Below are positions 17,061 through 26,246 of a stretch of 43,788 bases of DNA, in pieces. The notes below the pieces were generated by a model that did not search any database, had not been told where the DNA came from, and was given only the letters and a program-made list of their open reading frames with translations. Within the stretch, counting starts at the first letter, position 1, and every line of letters starts with the position of its first letter. Origin of the DNA: Betaproteobacteria bacterium RBG_16_66_20 (lineage in GTDB: Bacteria; Pseudomonadota; Gammaproteobacteria; Burkholderiales; SG8-39); the NCBI GenBank assembly GCA_001770285.1, contig MEQQ01000065.1, positions 14,369-58,156 of the forward strand. Direction: 5' to 3'. A program made the position numbers and the translations under genes.

Positions 17061-18254
17061 ATGGCCGACGCAAGCTATCTCGGCTGGCCGTTCTTCGAGG
17101 AGCGCCATCGCCGGCTGGCGCGCGAGCTGGAGCAGTTCGCGGCGAGCGGGCTGGCCGGCCTCGGGCTCGGGGGCAAGGATGGCGCCGCCCAGTACGACGG
17201 CGCCGCCGTGGACGCCGCCTGCCGCGAAATCGTCCGCCGCCTGGGGCAAGCCGGGCTGCTCAATCACTGCTGCGTCCTTGCCCCCGGCGATCGCTTCGAC
17301 GTGCGCAGCCTCGCGCTCAGCCGCGACCTGCTCGCGCGGCACGAAGCGCTCGCCGACTTCGCGTTCGCGATGCAGGGGCTGGGCACCGGGCCGATCTCGC
17401 TCTCGGGCGACGAGCGCCAGCGCGCGGCCTATCTTCCCGCGGTGATGCGCGGCGAGCGCATCGCCGCGTTCGCGCTGTCCGAGCCGCAGGCAGGAAGCGA
17501 CGTCGGGGCGATCGCGACCACCGCTGCGCGCGACGGCCAGGGCTACGTGCTCAACGGCACCAAGACCTGGATCTCGAACGGCGGCATCGCCGATCACTAC
17601 GTCGTGTTCGCGCGCAGCGGCGAGGAAAAGGGCACCCGGGGCCTGTCCGCGTTCATCGTCGATGCCGGCACGCCCGGCCTGGAGATCGCCGCGCGCATCA
17701 GGACCATCGCGCCCCACCCGCTCGCCACGCTGGTGTTCGACGCCTGCCGGGTTCCGGAATCGGCGCTGTTAGGTGAGCCGGGCGAAGGTTTCCAGATCGC
17801 GATGAGCACGCTCGACGTGTTCCGCACCACCGTCGGCGCCGCGGCGCTCGGCCTTGCGCGCCGCGCGCTCGATGAAGCGCTGCAGCGCAGCCGCGAGCGC
17901 ACGGTATTCGGCAAGCCGCTCGCCGAATTCCAGCTCACCCAGGCCAAGATCGCGGACATGGCGCTCGCGGTGGACACGGCGGCGCTGCTGGTCTACCGCG
18001 CGGCCTGGACGCGCGACGTACTGCAGCGGCGCGTGACGCGGGAGGCGGCGATGGCGAAGCTGCATGCCACGGAAGCGGCGCAACAGGTGATCGACATGGC
18101 GGTCCAGCTCTTCGGCGGCACCGGCGTCGTCTCCGGTGCGATCGTCGAAACCCTTTACCGCGACATCCGCGCGCTGCGGATCTACGAGGGAACGAGCGAG
18201 ATCCAGCGGCTGGTGATCGCGGGCGCAGTGCTGGCGGGAGATGGCGAAAAATGA
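17061..18254 (+). CDS. Acyl-CoA dehydrogenase family protein
   Basis: [79 protein letters not shown]. Confidence 0.92.
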   Translation: MADASYLGWPFFEERHRRLARELEQFAASGLAGLGLGGKDGAAQYDGAAVDAACREIVRRLGQAGLLNHCCVLAPGDRFDVRSLALSRDLLARHEALADFAFAMQGLGTGPISLSGDERQRAAYLPAVMRGERIAAFALSEPQAGSDVGAIATTAARDGQGYVLNGTKTWISNGGIADHYVVFARSGEEKGTRGLSAFIVDAGTPGLEIAARIRTIAPHPLATLVFDACRVPESALLGEPGEGFQIAMSTLDVFRTTVGAAALGLARRALDEALQRSRERTVFGKPLAEFQLTQAKIADMALAVDTAALLVYRAAWTRDVLQRRVTREAAMAKLHATEAAQQVIDMAVQLFGGTGVVSGAIVETLYRDIRALRIYEGTSEIQRLVIAGAVLAGDGEK

Positions 18255-18919
18255 GCTCGCCCGGCAGCGTCGAGAGCGCGGTCGCCGATCCGAAGCTGGT
18301 CGAAGAGCGCCGCGAGCAGATCGTCAAGGCCGCGACCAAGCTGTTCTCCGAACAGGGTTACTACCTGACCACGATCCAGGACATCGCCCGCGAGGCCGGG
18401 ATCAGCGTCGGCCTGATCTACCAGTATTTCAAGGACAAGGACGACGTCCTGTTCCTGACCCTGAAACTCGTCCTCGAGACCTACGAAAAGGTGATCCCCG
18501 CGGCAATCGAGGGGGCCGAGCATCCGCTGGAGCGCCTGTGCCTCGCGATCGGCGCCTATTGCCGGGTCGTCGACCGGCTGCGCGATGCGACCGTGCTGAC
18601 CTACCGCTCGACCAAGTCGCTGCGCGCGGACCGCAGGACCTTCATCAAGGAAGGCGAGACCCGCACCAACCGGATGCTCGAGGGCTGCCTGCGCGCAGCA
18701 ATCGCCGCCGGCCACGTGCGCCCGATCAACGACTCGCTGCTCGTCTACCAGTACGTGCTGTACTCCCACGCCTGGGCGCTGAAGCAATGGGCGCTTCGCG
18801 GCCGCTACTCCCTGGAGGACTACGTCGAGGAAGGGATCAAGCTGCTGGTCGAGCCGTTCCTGACCGAGAAGGGCCGCGCCGCCATGGCAAGGCTGAAGCG
18901 CAAGCGCCGCGTTGCGTGA
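18251..18919 (+). CDS. TetR/AcrR family transcriptional regulator
   Basis: [51 protein letters not shown] overlap with upstream gene. Confidence 0.92.
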   Translation: MSSPGSVESAVADPKLVEERREQIVKAATKLFSEQGYYLTTIQDIAREAGISVGLIYQYFKDKDDVLFLTLKLVLETYEKVIPAAIEGAEHPLERLCLAIGAYCRVVDRLRDATVLTYRSTKSLRADRRTFIKEGETRTNRMLEGCLRAAIAAGHVRPINDSLLVYQYVLYSHAWALKQWALRGRYSLEDYVEEGIKLLVEPFLTEKGRAAMARLKRKRRVA

Positions 18920-19022
18920 ACGAATCATCGTCAACCAAGGAGGAATAACCATCATAGGACGCCCCCGCAGCGCCATTCCAAGCTAGAATTTTGGTGTTTC
19001 CCACTGGAGGAGGTACGTACCG

Positions 19023-20063
19023 ATGATTCCGCGTCGCCGCATTATTCCGTTCGTTGTCGCCGCCGGTTTCGCCGCCCTGGCGGGCAGCGCTTCCGCGCAG
19101 ACGATCAACCTCAAGCTGCACCACCTGCTCCCGGCGGTGGCTCCGGCGCACACGAAGATGCTCACGCCGTGGGCGCAAGACGTCGAGAAGGCCGCGGGAG
19201 GCAAGGTCAAGATCGAGCTCTACCCGGCCATGACGCTCGGCGGCAAGCCGCCCGAGCTCATCAACCAGGTGCGCGACGGCGTGGTCGACATCGTCTGGAC
19301 GGTGAATGGCTACACGCCGAACCTGTTCCCGCGCTCGGAAGTGTTCGAGTTGCCCTTCATACACACCAACAACGCGGTCGCCACCAACCTGGCGATGCGC
19401 GACATGCTCCTGAGCGGCGAAATCGCGGAAGACTTCAAGGACGTGAAGGTGATGTTCCTGCATGTGCATGCCGGCCAGGCGATCCACATGGCGGACAAGG
19501 AGGTGCGCAAGCCCGATGACCTCAAGGGGCTCAAGATGCGCATTCCGACGCGCACCGGCGCCTGGATCATCGAGGCACTCGGCGCTTCCGCGGTGTCGAT
19601 GCCGGTGCCCGACCTGCCGCAGGCGCTCTCGAAAAAAGTGGTCGACGGCGCGCTCGTCCCCTGGGAGATCATTCCGCCGCTGAAGCTCCACGAAGTCACC
19701 AAGTTCCAGATCGAAGGGCCCAACAAGGTTCGCTTCGGTACGACCACGTTCCAGGTTTCGATGAACAAGAACAGCTGGGCAAAGCTGCCGCCCGACGTGC
19801 AGAAGGCATTCGAAGCGAACAACGGCGAAGCCCGCTGGCGCGCGGTCGGCAAGGTCTGGACCGATTCGGAAGAGGGCGGCATCGGCATGGCCACGAAGCG
19901 CGGCAACAAGCACATCCAGATCAGCGAAGCCGAACTCGGACAGTTCAAGCAGAAGCTCGAGCCCGTGGTGCAGCGCTGGGTCGACGAGGTCAAGACGAAG
20001 GGCATCGACGGCAACGCGCTGGTGAAGAAGGCGCGCGCGCTGATCGCCAAATACTCCAAGTAA
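19023..20063 (+). CDS. TRAP transporter substrate-binding protein (DctP family)
   Basis: Signal peptide; PPELINQVRDGVVDIVWTVNGYTP, VRKPDDLKGLKMRIP, FQVSMNKNSWAKLPPDVQKAF. Confidence 0.92.
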   Translation: MIPRRRIIPFVVAAGFAALAGSASAQTINLKLHHLLPAVAPAHTKMLTPWAQDVEKAAGGKVKIELYPAMTLGGKPPELINQVRDGVVDIVWTVNGYTPNLFPRSEVFELPFIHTNNAVATNLAMRDMLLSGEIAEDFKDVKVMFLHVHAGQAIHMADKEVRKPDDLKGLKMRIPTRTGAWIIEALGASAVSMPVPDLPQALSKKVVDGALVPWEIIPPLKLHEVTKFQIEGPNKVRFGTTTFQVSMNKNSWAKLPPDVQKAFEANNGEARWRAVGKVWTDSEEGGIGMATKRGNKHIQISEAELGQFKQKLEPVVQRWVDEVKTKGIDGNALVKKARALIAKYSK

Positions 20064-20066
20064 CGG

Positions 20067-20579
20067 ATGGGCGAGGCGCCCGTCAAGGCGGGGGCGGGGC
20101 CGGCCGGTCCCGTCCACCGCTTGATCGAATGGTGGGCCTTGCTCGGCGGCGCCGTGTTGCTCGGCATTGCGCTCTTGACCGCCTGGAGCGCCGCGACCGG
20201 CTTCATTTTCGGCAAGCCGCTGCCGGGCGATTTCGAGTTGACCCAGATCCTGGTCGCGGTGGCCGTATTCTCGTTCCTGCCGTACTGCCAGTTGACCAAT
20301 GCCAACGTCACGGCCGATCTGTTCACCGCCGGCGCCGGGCCGCGCGCGGTGGCCGCGCTCGGGGTGCTGGCCGCGTTGCTTGCGCTCGGCGTCAGCGTGG
20401 TGCTCACCTGGCGCACCTGGGCCGGGATGCTCGACTACCGGCAGTTCGTCGAAACCACGGCGATCCTGAAGATCCCCATCTGGACCGCGTACGTGCCGGC
20501 GGTGATCTCGCTCCTACTGCTGGTCCTTGCCTGCGTCATCGTGCTGGTGAAAAACGCGCGTGCGTTGATGCGCGGCTGA
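20067..20579 (+). CDS. TRAP transporter small permease (DctQ)
   Basis: Four-TM protein between DctP and DctM; FELTQILVAVAVFSFLPYCQLTNANVTADLF. Confidence 0.9.
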   Translation: MGEAPVKAGAGPAGPVHRLIEWWALLGGAVLLGIALLTAWSAATGFIFGKPLPGDFELTQILVAVAVFSFLPYCQLTNANVTADLFTAGAGPRAVAALGVLAALLALGVSVVLTWRTWAGMLDYRQFVETTAILKIPIWTAYVPAVISLLLLVLACVIVLVKNARALMRG

Positions 20580-20592
20580 GCGGCGGACCGCA

Positions 20593-21918
20593 GTGGACCC
20601 GCATTTCGTCACGGGCGTCGTCGGCCTGTTCGCCCTGGTCGCGCTGATCGCAATCCGCGTGCCGATCGCGCACGCGATGATCCTCGTCGGCGCGGCGGGC
20701 ATCGCCGTGCTCAGCGGCCCGGCGATCCTGCTGTCGCAGCTCAAGACGCTTGCGTACTCGCAGTTTTCGATCTACGACCTGTCGGTGCTGCCGATGTTCG
20801 TGCTGATGGGCAACATCGCCTCGCGCGCCGGGCTGTCGCGCGACCTGTTTCGCGCGGCGAACGCATGGCTCGGCTGGATGCGCGGCGGCGTGGCGATGGC
20901 GGCGATCGCCGCCTGCGCGGGCTTCGGCGCGGTATGCGGCTCGTCGCTCGCGACCGCCTCGACGATGGGCCAGGTGGCGCTGCCCGAGCTGCGCCGCTAC
21001 CGCTACAGCCCGGAGCTCGCCACCGGGACGCTCGCCGCGGGCGGGGTGCTCGGCATCCTGATCCCGCCTTCGATCGTGCTGGTGGTCTACGCCATCGTGG
21101 TGGAGGCGAGCATCGTCACCATGTTCATCGCCGCCTTCGTCCCCGGGATAATCGCGGTGCTGTTCTTCCTTGCCACGATCGCGATCTACGTGCGCGTGAG
21201 GCCCGAGTCGGGCCCGCCCGGCGACCGCGTGCCGCGCGAGGAGTTCATCGCCGCGACGATCGGTGTCGCACCGGTGGTGCTGATCTTCGGCTGCGTGATC
21301 GGCGGAATCTACTTCGGGTTGTTCAACCCGACGCCCGCCGCCGCGATCGGCGTGTTTCTCGTCACGCTCGTGGGCATCGCGCGCCGCTCCGTCGGCATCA
21401 GCGGGCTGAAGGAGGCGCTGCTCGACACCGCCGCCACCGCCGGGATGATCTACCTGATCCTGCTCGGCGCGCAGCTGCTCAACATCTTCATGGCGCGCGG
21501 CGGCGTGCCGCAGGCGGCGGCGGCGATGATGGCGAATTCCGGCCTGTCGCCGATGGTGATCCTGATCCTGCTCCTCGTTGCGCTGATCTTTCTCGGCTGC
21601 CTGATGGATAGCCTGTCGATGATCCTGCTCGCGATCCCGTTTTTCTGGCCGGTGATCGCGGTCATGGATTTCGGCATGAGCGTGGAGGACCTGAAGGTGT
21701 GGTTCGGCATCCTGGCGCTGATCGTGGTCGAACTGGGCCTGATCACGCCGCCGGTGGGCATGAACGTGTTCGTGATCAACGCGCTGGCGCGCGACGTGCC
21801 CATGCGCCGCACCTTCCTCGGGGTGATGCCGTTCTTCGTCGCCGAGCTGTTCCGCGTCGCCCTGATCGTGGCCTTCCCGGCGCTTTCGCTCTGGCTGCCG
21901 AAGCTGCTCGCCGGCTAG
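20593..21918 (+). CDS. TRAP transporter large permease (DctM)
   Basis: Polytopic; PMFVLMGNIASRAGLSRDLF, GGVLGILIPPSIVLVVYAI, LGLITPPVGMNVFVINALARDVP; GTG start. Confidence 0.93.
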   Translation: MDPHFVTGVVGLFALVALIAIRVPIAHAMILVGAAGIAVLSGPAILLSQLKTLAYSQFSIYDLSVLPMFVLMGNIASRAGLSRDLFRAANAWLGWMRGGVAMAAIAACAGFGAVCGSSLATASTMGQVALPELRRYRYSPELATGTLAAGGVLGILIPPSIVLVVYAIVVEASIVTMFIAAFVPGIIAVLFFLATIAIYVRVRPESGPPGDRVPREEFIAATIGVAPVVLIFGCVIGGIYFGLFNPTPAAAIGVFLVTLVGIARRSVGISGLKEALLDTAATAGMIYLILLGAQLLNIFMARGGVPQAAAAMMANSGLSPMVILILLLVALIFLGCLMDSLSMILLAIPFFWPVIAVMDFGMSVEDLKVWFGILALIVVELGLITPPVGMNVFVINALARDVPMRRTFLGVMPFFVAELFRVALIVAFPALSLWLPKLLAG

Positions 21919-21919
21919 C

Positions 21920-21990
21920 ACCGGCTGGCTCAGCGGCACGGTGCGCCTGGACGGCCGCGACATCACCGCGCTGCACGCAAGCACGCGCGC
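21920..21990 (+). pseudogene. Short remnant of a Liv-type ABC transporter ATPase
   Basis: In-frame TGWLSGTVRLDGRDITALHASTRAR directly after dctM stop resembles LivF/LivG segment GxVxxDGRDITxLxxxxRAR; no start, no Walker motifs. Confidence 0.5.
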
Positions 21991-22391
21991 TAGGTCACGC
22001 CGCGCTCGCGCAGGAAGGCGGCGAACGGCCGGTCGGTGGAGTTGATGTGGCGCAGCAGCCAGTCGCGCAGGAATACCGAACACATCCCGACCTTGTCGGC
22101 GTCGAGCCGGTCGGTGAAGAACCGCAGGCTCTCGATGAGATCGCGGTGCTCATTGCGGTGCTCATCGGCGTCCGCGCCGAGTTCGGCCATGCGCGTCTCC
22201 TCGGCGTGGAAATGGTGCTCGGTCAGGCGCACCAGGTCGCGCAGCACGCTGACCAGATCCTCCAGGTCCTTGCCCTGGTGGACGCCCTCGACGACGCGGT
22301 TGACGAGATCGAGCATCTGCCGGTGCTGGCCATCCATGAACCGGATGCCGACCTCGTACTGCGGGCTCCACTCGATGATGGGCGCGCTCAT
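21990..22391 (-). CDS. Bacteriohemerythrin
   Basis: DGQHRQMLDLVN, HHFHAEETRM, HRNEHRDLI, LLRHINSTDRPF: full diiron ligand pattern. Confidence 0.93.
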   Translation of the reverse strand: MSAPIIEWSPQYEVGIRFMDGQHRQMLDLVNRVVEGVHQGKDLEDLVSVLRDLVRLTEHHFHAEETRMAELGADADEHRNEHRDLIESLRFFTDRLDADKVGMCSVFLRDWLLRHINSTDRPFAAFLRERGVT

Positions 22392-22401
22392 GCCGTCCGC
22401 C

Positions 22402-22635
22402 TCATGAACGCAGCTCGCTCGCCATCACCTCGGCGTGCAGGCCTTGCGCTTCGGTGCTGTCGTAATTGAGCTCGATCTTGATGCCGTTCGGGTCGAACAT
22501 GAAGAGCTGGTACAGGCCCTGGTCGTCGACCTGGCGCTGCTTGAACTCGACGCCGAGCGCGCGTACGAACCAGTCGCGCGTCCGCGCCATGTCGGTGGTC
22601 TGCACCAGGAAATGCTCGATGTGGCTGAGGGGCAT
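22402..22635 (-). CDS. VOC/glyoxalase-like mini-protein, internally deleted
   Basis: MPLSHIEHFLVQTTDMARTRDWFVRALGVEF joined to LYQLFMFDPNGIKIELNY; lacks the middle of a VOC domain. Confidence 0.7.
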   Translation of the reverse strand: MPLSHIEHFLVQTTDMARTRDWFVRALGVEFKQRQVDDQGLYQLFMFDPNGIKIELNYDSTEAQGLHAEVMASELRS

Positions 22636-22643
22636 GGCCAAGT

Positions 22644-23402
22644 TTACAACCCCGCCAACCCGTCATAGAGCAGCTTGCTGCCGCTGACGAACAGCAGCAG
22701 GTACACGATGCGGTAGAACACGATGGGATTCAGGCGCTTTTGCAGCCAGACGCCGAAGTAGGTTCCTGCGACCCCGACCGGGACCAGCACGAGCGAGGTG
22801 GCAAGGTTGCGCGGGTCGAACAGGCCCAGCCACAGGTACGGCACGATCTTGGCGTAATTCATCGAGGCGAAGAACACGAGAGAGGTGCCGACGAAGACGG
22901 CCTTGTCCAGCCGCTGCGGCAGCAGGTAGACCATCAGCGGCGGGCCGCCGGAGTGCGCGACGAAGCTGGTCACGCCGGACAGCGTTCCCCAGAACCAGCC
23001 CTGCCGGTCGCCGGGCGGCGCGGGCGCGACCGTGCGTGGCTTGAGGCTGTAGGCGAGGAAGCCGAGCGCGATGACGCCGAGCAGGATGCGGATCAGGTTG
23101 TCGTCCAGCCAGCGGAAGCCGAGGGCGCCGATGCCGCAGCCGATCAGGCCCGCCGGCACGATGATGCGCATGATGCGCCGGTCCCATCGGCCGAGGTAGG
23201 CCTTGATCCCGGCAAGGTCCATGACGCACAGCACCGGCAGCATGACCGCGGCGGCCTGCGCCGGAGGAATCACCAGCGCCATCAGCGGGGTCGCGGCGCC
23301 GCCGGCGCCGCCGCCCAGGCCGCCCTTCGAAATTCCGGTCAAGGTGACGGCCGGGACCGCAACCGCCCAGAACCAGGGGTCCGCGATGGTCGGCAGGATC
23401 AG
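22644..23402 (-). CDS. TauE/SafE family sulfite exporter-like permease
   Basis: Polytopic; TLTGISKGGLGGGAGGAATPLMALV, GVTSFVAHSGGPPLMVYLLPQRLDKAVFVGTSLVFFASMN; probable non-ATG (CTG) start overlapping coxL-like stop. Confidence 0.85.
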   Translation of the reverse strand: MILPTIADPWFWAVAVPAVTLTGISKGGLGGGAGGAATPLMALVIPPAQAAAVMLPVLCVMDLAGIKAYLGRWDRRIMRIIVPAGLIGCGIGALGFRWLDDNLIRILLGVIALGFLAYSLKPRTVAPAPPGDRQGWFWGTLSGVTSFVAHSGGPPLMVYLLPQRLDKAVFVGTSLVFFASMNYAKIVPYLWLGLFDPRNLATSLVLVPVGVAGTYFGVWLQKRLNPIVFYRIVYLLLFVSGSKLLYDGLAGL

Positions 23403-25786
23403 GCTTTCGCCAGCGCCCGGAGAATGCGCTCCGGCGTGAACGGCATCGCCGTGACACGGGCGTTGAGCGGCGCGAGCGCGTCGTTGATCGCGTTCATCAC
23501 TGCGCCCGGCGCGCCCGCGGTACCCGCTTCGCCCACGCCCTTGGCGCCGAGCTGCGACTGCAGGGTCGGCGTCTCTACGTGCGCGCAGATGATGTCGGGC
23601 ATCTCGCCGCTCATCGGCACGAGGTAATCCGCCATGCTGCCGTTGAGCAGCTGGCCCTCCGGGCTGTAGAGGCACTCCTCGAACAGTGCCGCGCCGATGC
23701 CCTGCACCACGCCACCGCGCAACTGCTCGTCCACCAGCATCGGATTGATCACGGTGCCCGAATCCTCCACGCACCAGTGTTTCAGGAGCTTGACGAAGCC
23801 GGTGTCGGGATCGACTTCCACGAGGGAGGCCTGGATGCCGTTGGTGAAGGTGAAGCCGTACTGGCGCGGCGTATAGTGCCGCGTCACGGTCAGTTCGGCC
23901 TGAAAATCCATCGGCAGGGTATCGGGGCGGAAGTAGGCGACGCGCCCGAGTTCCTCCAGAGGCATTTTTTTCTCTTGCGTCAACTTGCCGATGATCGCAT
24001 TGTTCCCGATGTCCAGGGTTTCTTTTTCCAGATTCAGAATCTTCGATGCAATCTCCAGCATGTTCGACCGCAAGGCGCGGCCCGCGAGCAGAACCGCCTC
24101 GCCGCCGATCCCCGCGCCGCGCGAGGCCCAGGTGCCGCCGCCGTAGGGCGTGACGCCGGTGTCGCCGGTTATGACGCGCACCTTGTCCATGCTCACGCCC
24201 ACCGCGCTCGCCGCGATCTGCGCGAAGATCCCCTCGGTGCCTTGCCCCTGCTCGGTGACGCTGCACATCACGGTCACCATCCCGGTGGGCTCCAGGCGCA
24301 GGGTGGCGCCGTCCTGCGCCGAGATGCGCGCGCCGCCGACGCCGTAGAAGGCCGGCGACGGGTTGGTGACTTCGATCATCGCTGCAAGGCCGATGCCTCG
24401 GAAGATGTTTTGTTTTCTCAGGACTTCTTGCTCTTCACGCAGTTTTTTGTACGACATCAAATCCAACAGCTTATTCAATGTCTGATGGTGAGAAAGTCGC
24501 TCGAACTTTATTCCTGACGGAAACGTATACGGATAAGCGTCGTCCGGGATCAGGTTTTTGCGCCGGAACTCCGCCGGGTCCATGCCGAGCTTCGCCGCCG
24601 CCTTGTCGACGATGCCCTCGGTCAGCGCCACCGCGATCGGATGCCCGACCGCGCGGTACTGGCAGGTGACATTCTTGTTGGTGAAGACCACGTTCAGCTT
24701 CGCGCGGTACTTCCGGTGCTTGTATGGCCCGCCGGTCAGGTTGACGACCTGGTTGCCCTCGATGCCGCTGGTGCGCGGATAGACCGAGTACGGCCCGATC
24801 GCGCTGAGGTCGTCGAGGTCGAAGGCGAGTATCTCGCCTGTTCTTGAAACTGCCATTTTTATTTTTACTTTATGTTCTCTCGCATGGATATCCGTGGCGA
24901 AGGATTCCAGCCGGTCGGCGACGAACTTCACCGGCCGGCGCAGCATCACCGACAGCGCCGCGGTCGCCATCTCGTCGGGATAGACGTGCACCTTGATGCC
25001 GAAGGAGCCGCCGACGTCCCTGGCGATCACGCGCACGCTCGCCTCGGGGATGCCGAGGTGCCGCGAGAAGATGTCCTGCATCATGTGCGGCGCCTGCGTC
25101 GAGTGGTACACCGTCAGCGAATGCTCCGCCGCGTTGTAGTCGGCAAGAATGGCGCGGCCCTCGAGGCAGACCCCGGTGTGGCGTCCGAACTCGAAGGTCT
25201 CCTCTACGACGACATCGGCTGCCGCGAACGCCTCGTCCACGCCGCCGGTATCGTGCTGACGCGAAAAACAGATGTTGTCGGCGAATTCCTTGTGAATTAT
25301 CTTTTTTCCTTCCAGGGATTCTTGCATGTCGATCACGGCAGGAAGCTCCTCCCACTCCGCCTCGATCAGGCCCAGCGCATCCTCGGCCTGCGCGCGCGTC
25401 TCCGCGACCACCGCCGCCACCGCCTCGCCCTGCCAGCAGGCGCGCTCGATCGCGATCGCGTGCTGCGGCGGCGACTTGATGCCTTTGAGGTGCGCGAGCA
25501 CCCCGACCCAGGGCGTGCAGTATTCGGCTACCGCTCGACCATCGAGGATCGCGATTACGCCCTCAGACTTCAATCCTTTGGAAAAATCCAGACGCTTGAT
25601 CTTTGCATGCGCGTGAGGGCTCCTATAGAAAACCACGTGCGCAAGCCGGGGAAACCTCAAATCATCGACGTAGGAACCGCGCCCCTGCAGCAGGCGCTGC
25701 GCGTTGGGCCGCGGCACGCTCTGGCCGATGTAGCCCCTGTCGAGCTTGGTACCGGGCGCGTGGAGCGGGAGCTCAGCCTTTCCCAT
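23399..25786 (-). CDS. Xanthine dehydrogenase / CoxL-like molybdopterin-binding large subunit
   Basis: GQSVPRPNAQRLLQGRGSYVDDL, VRVIARDVGGSFGIK, QYRAVGHPIAVALTE, SVTEQGQGTEG, GAKGVGEAGTAGAPGAVMNAINDAL. Confidence 0.92.
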   Translation of the reverse strand: MGKAELPLHAPGTKLDRGYIGQSVPRPNAQRLLQGRGSYVDDLRFPRLAHVVFYRSPHAHAKIKRLDFSKGLKSEGVIAILDGRAVAEYCTPWVGVLAHLKGIKSPPQHAIAIERACWQGEAVAAVVAETRAQAEDALGLIEAEWEELPAVIDMQESLEGKKIIHKEFADNICFSRQHDTGGVDEAFAAADVVVEETFEFGRHTGVCLEGRAILADYNAAEHSLTVYHSTQAPHMMQDIFSRHLGIPEASVRVIARDVGGSFGIKVHVYPDEMATAALSVMLRRPVKFVADRLESFATDIHAREHKVKIKMAVSRTGEILAFDLDDLSAIGPYSVYPRTSGIEGNQVVNLTGGPYKHRKYRAKLNVVFTNKNVTCQYRAVGHPIAVALTEGIVDKAAAKLGMDPAEFRRKNLIPDDAYPYTFPSGIKFERLSHHQTLNKLLDLMSYKKLREEQEVLRKQNIFRGIGLAAMIEVTNPSPAFYGVGGARISAQDGATLRLEPTGMVTVMCSVTEQGQGTEGIFAQIAASAVGVSMDKVRVITGDTGVTPYGGGTWASRGAGIGGEAVLLAGRALRSNMLEIASKILNLEKETLDIGNNAIIGKLTQEKKMPLEELGRVAYFRPDTLPMDFQAELTVTRHYTPRQYGFTFTNGIQASLVEVDPDTGFVKLLKHWCVEDSGTVINPMLVDEQLRGGVVQGIGAALFEECLYSPEGQLLNGSMADYLVPMSGEMPDIICAHVETPTLQSQLGAKGVGEAGTAGAPGAVMNAINDALAPLNARVTAMPFTPERILRALAKA

Positions 25787-26246
25787 TGACGACCTCCTCG
25801 ATCGCGTCGACGATCGCCTGGTAGCCGGTGCAGCGGCAATAATTGCCGGAAATATGGGTCCTGATTTCTTCTCTGGAAACTTTCTTGCCCTTCAAGAGCA
25901 GATCCTGCGCCGCCATCAGCATGCCCGGCGTGCAGAAGCCGCACTGCAACGCATTCTTCTGGTGAAAGGCCTTCTGCAGCCCGGCAAGCTCCTTCGAATC
26001 CGAAAGGCCCTCGATCGTGTCCACGCGGCAGCCGTTCGCCTGCACCGCGAGCATCAGGCAGCCGCGCACGATCTCGCCGTTCACCCGCACCGTGCAGGCG
26101 CCGCAGACGCCATGCTCGCAGCCGGCGTGCGAGCCGGTCAATTCAAGGTCTTCTCTCAAAAAGTCGACCAGGTGCAATCGCGCGGGAACCCGCCGGCTCA
26201 CCGTCGTCCCGTTGACGGTGAGCGTTATGTCGTAAGCATGTTCCAT
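25773..26246 (-). CDS. (2Fe-2S)-binding small subunit (CoxS-like)
   Basis: GCEHGVCGACTVRVNGE, QCGFCTPGMLMAAQDLL, ISGNYCRCTGYQAIVDAI. Confidence 0.95.
   Translation of the reverse strand: MEHAYDITLTVNGTTVSRRVPARLHLVDFLREDLELTGSHAGCEHGVCGACTVRVNGEIVRGCLMLAVQANGCRVDTIEGLSDSKELAGLQKAFHQKNALQCGFCTPGMLMAAQDLLLKGKKVSREEIRTHISGNYCRCTGYQAIVDAIEEVVNGKG

Noticed and set aside
20536-22083. 515-aa minus-strand ORF antisense to DctM
   Set aside because: His/Asp/Arg-rich low-complexity shadow frame; DctM on plus strand is canonical.
23399-25786. Genuine aerobic CO dehydrogenase (CoxL)
   Set aside because: Active-site loop reads CQYRAVGHP, not AYxCSFR or AYRGAGR, so only the broader molybdenum hydroxylase family is supported.
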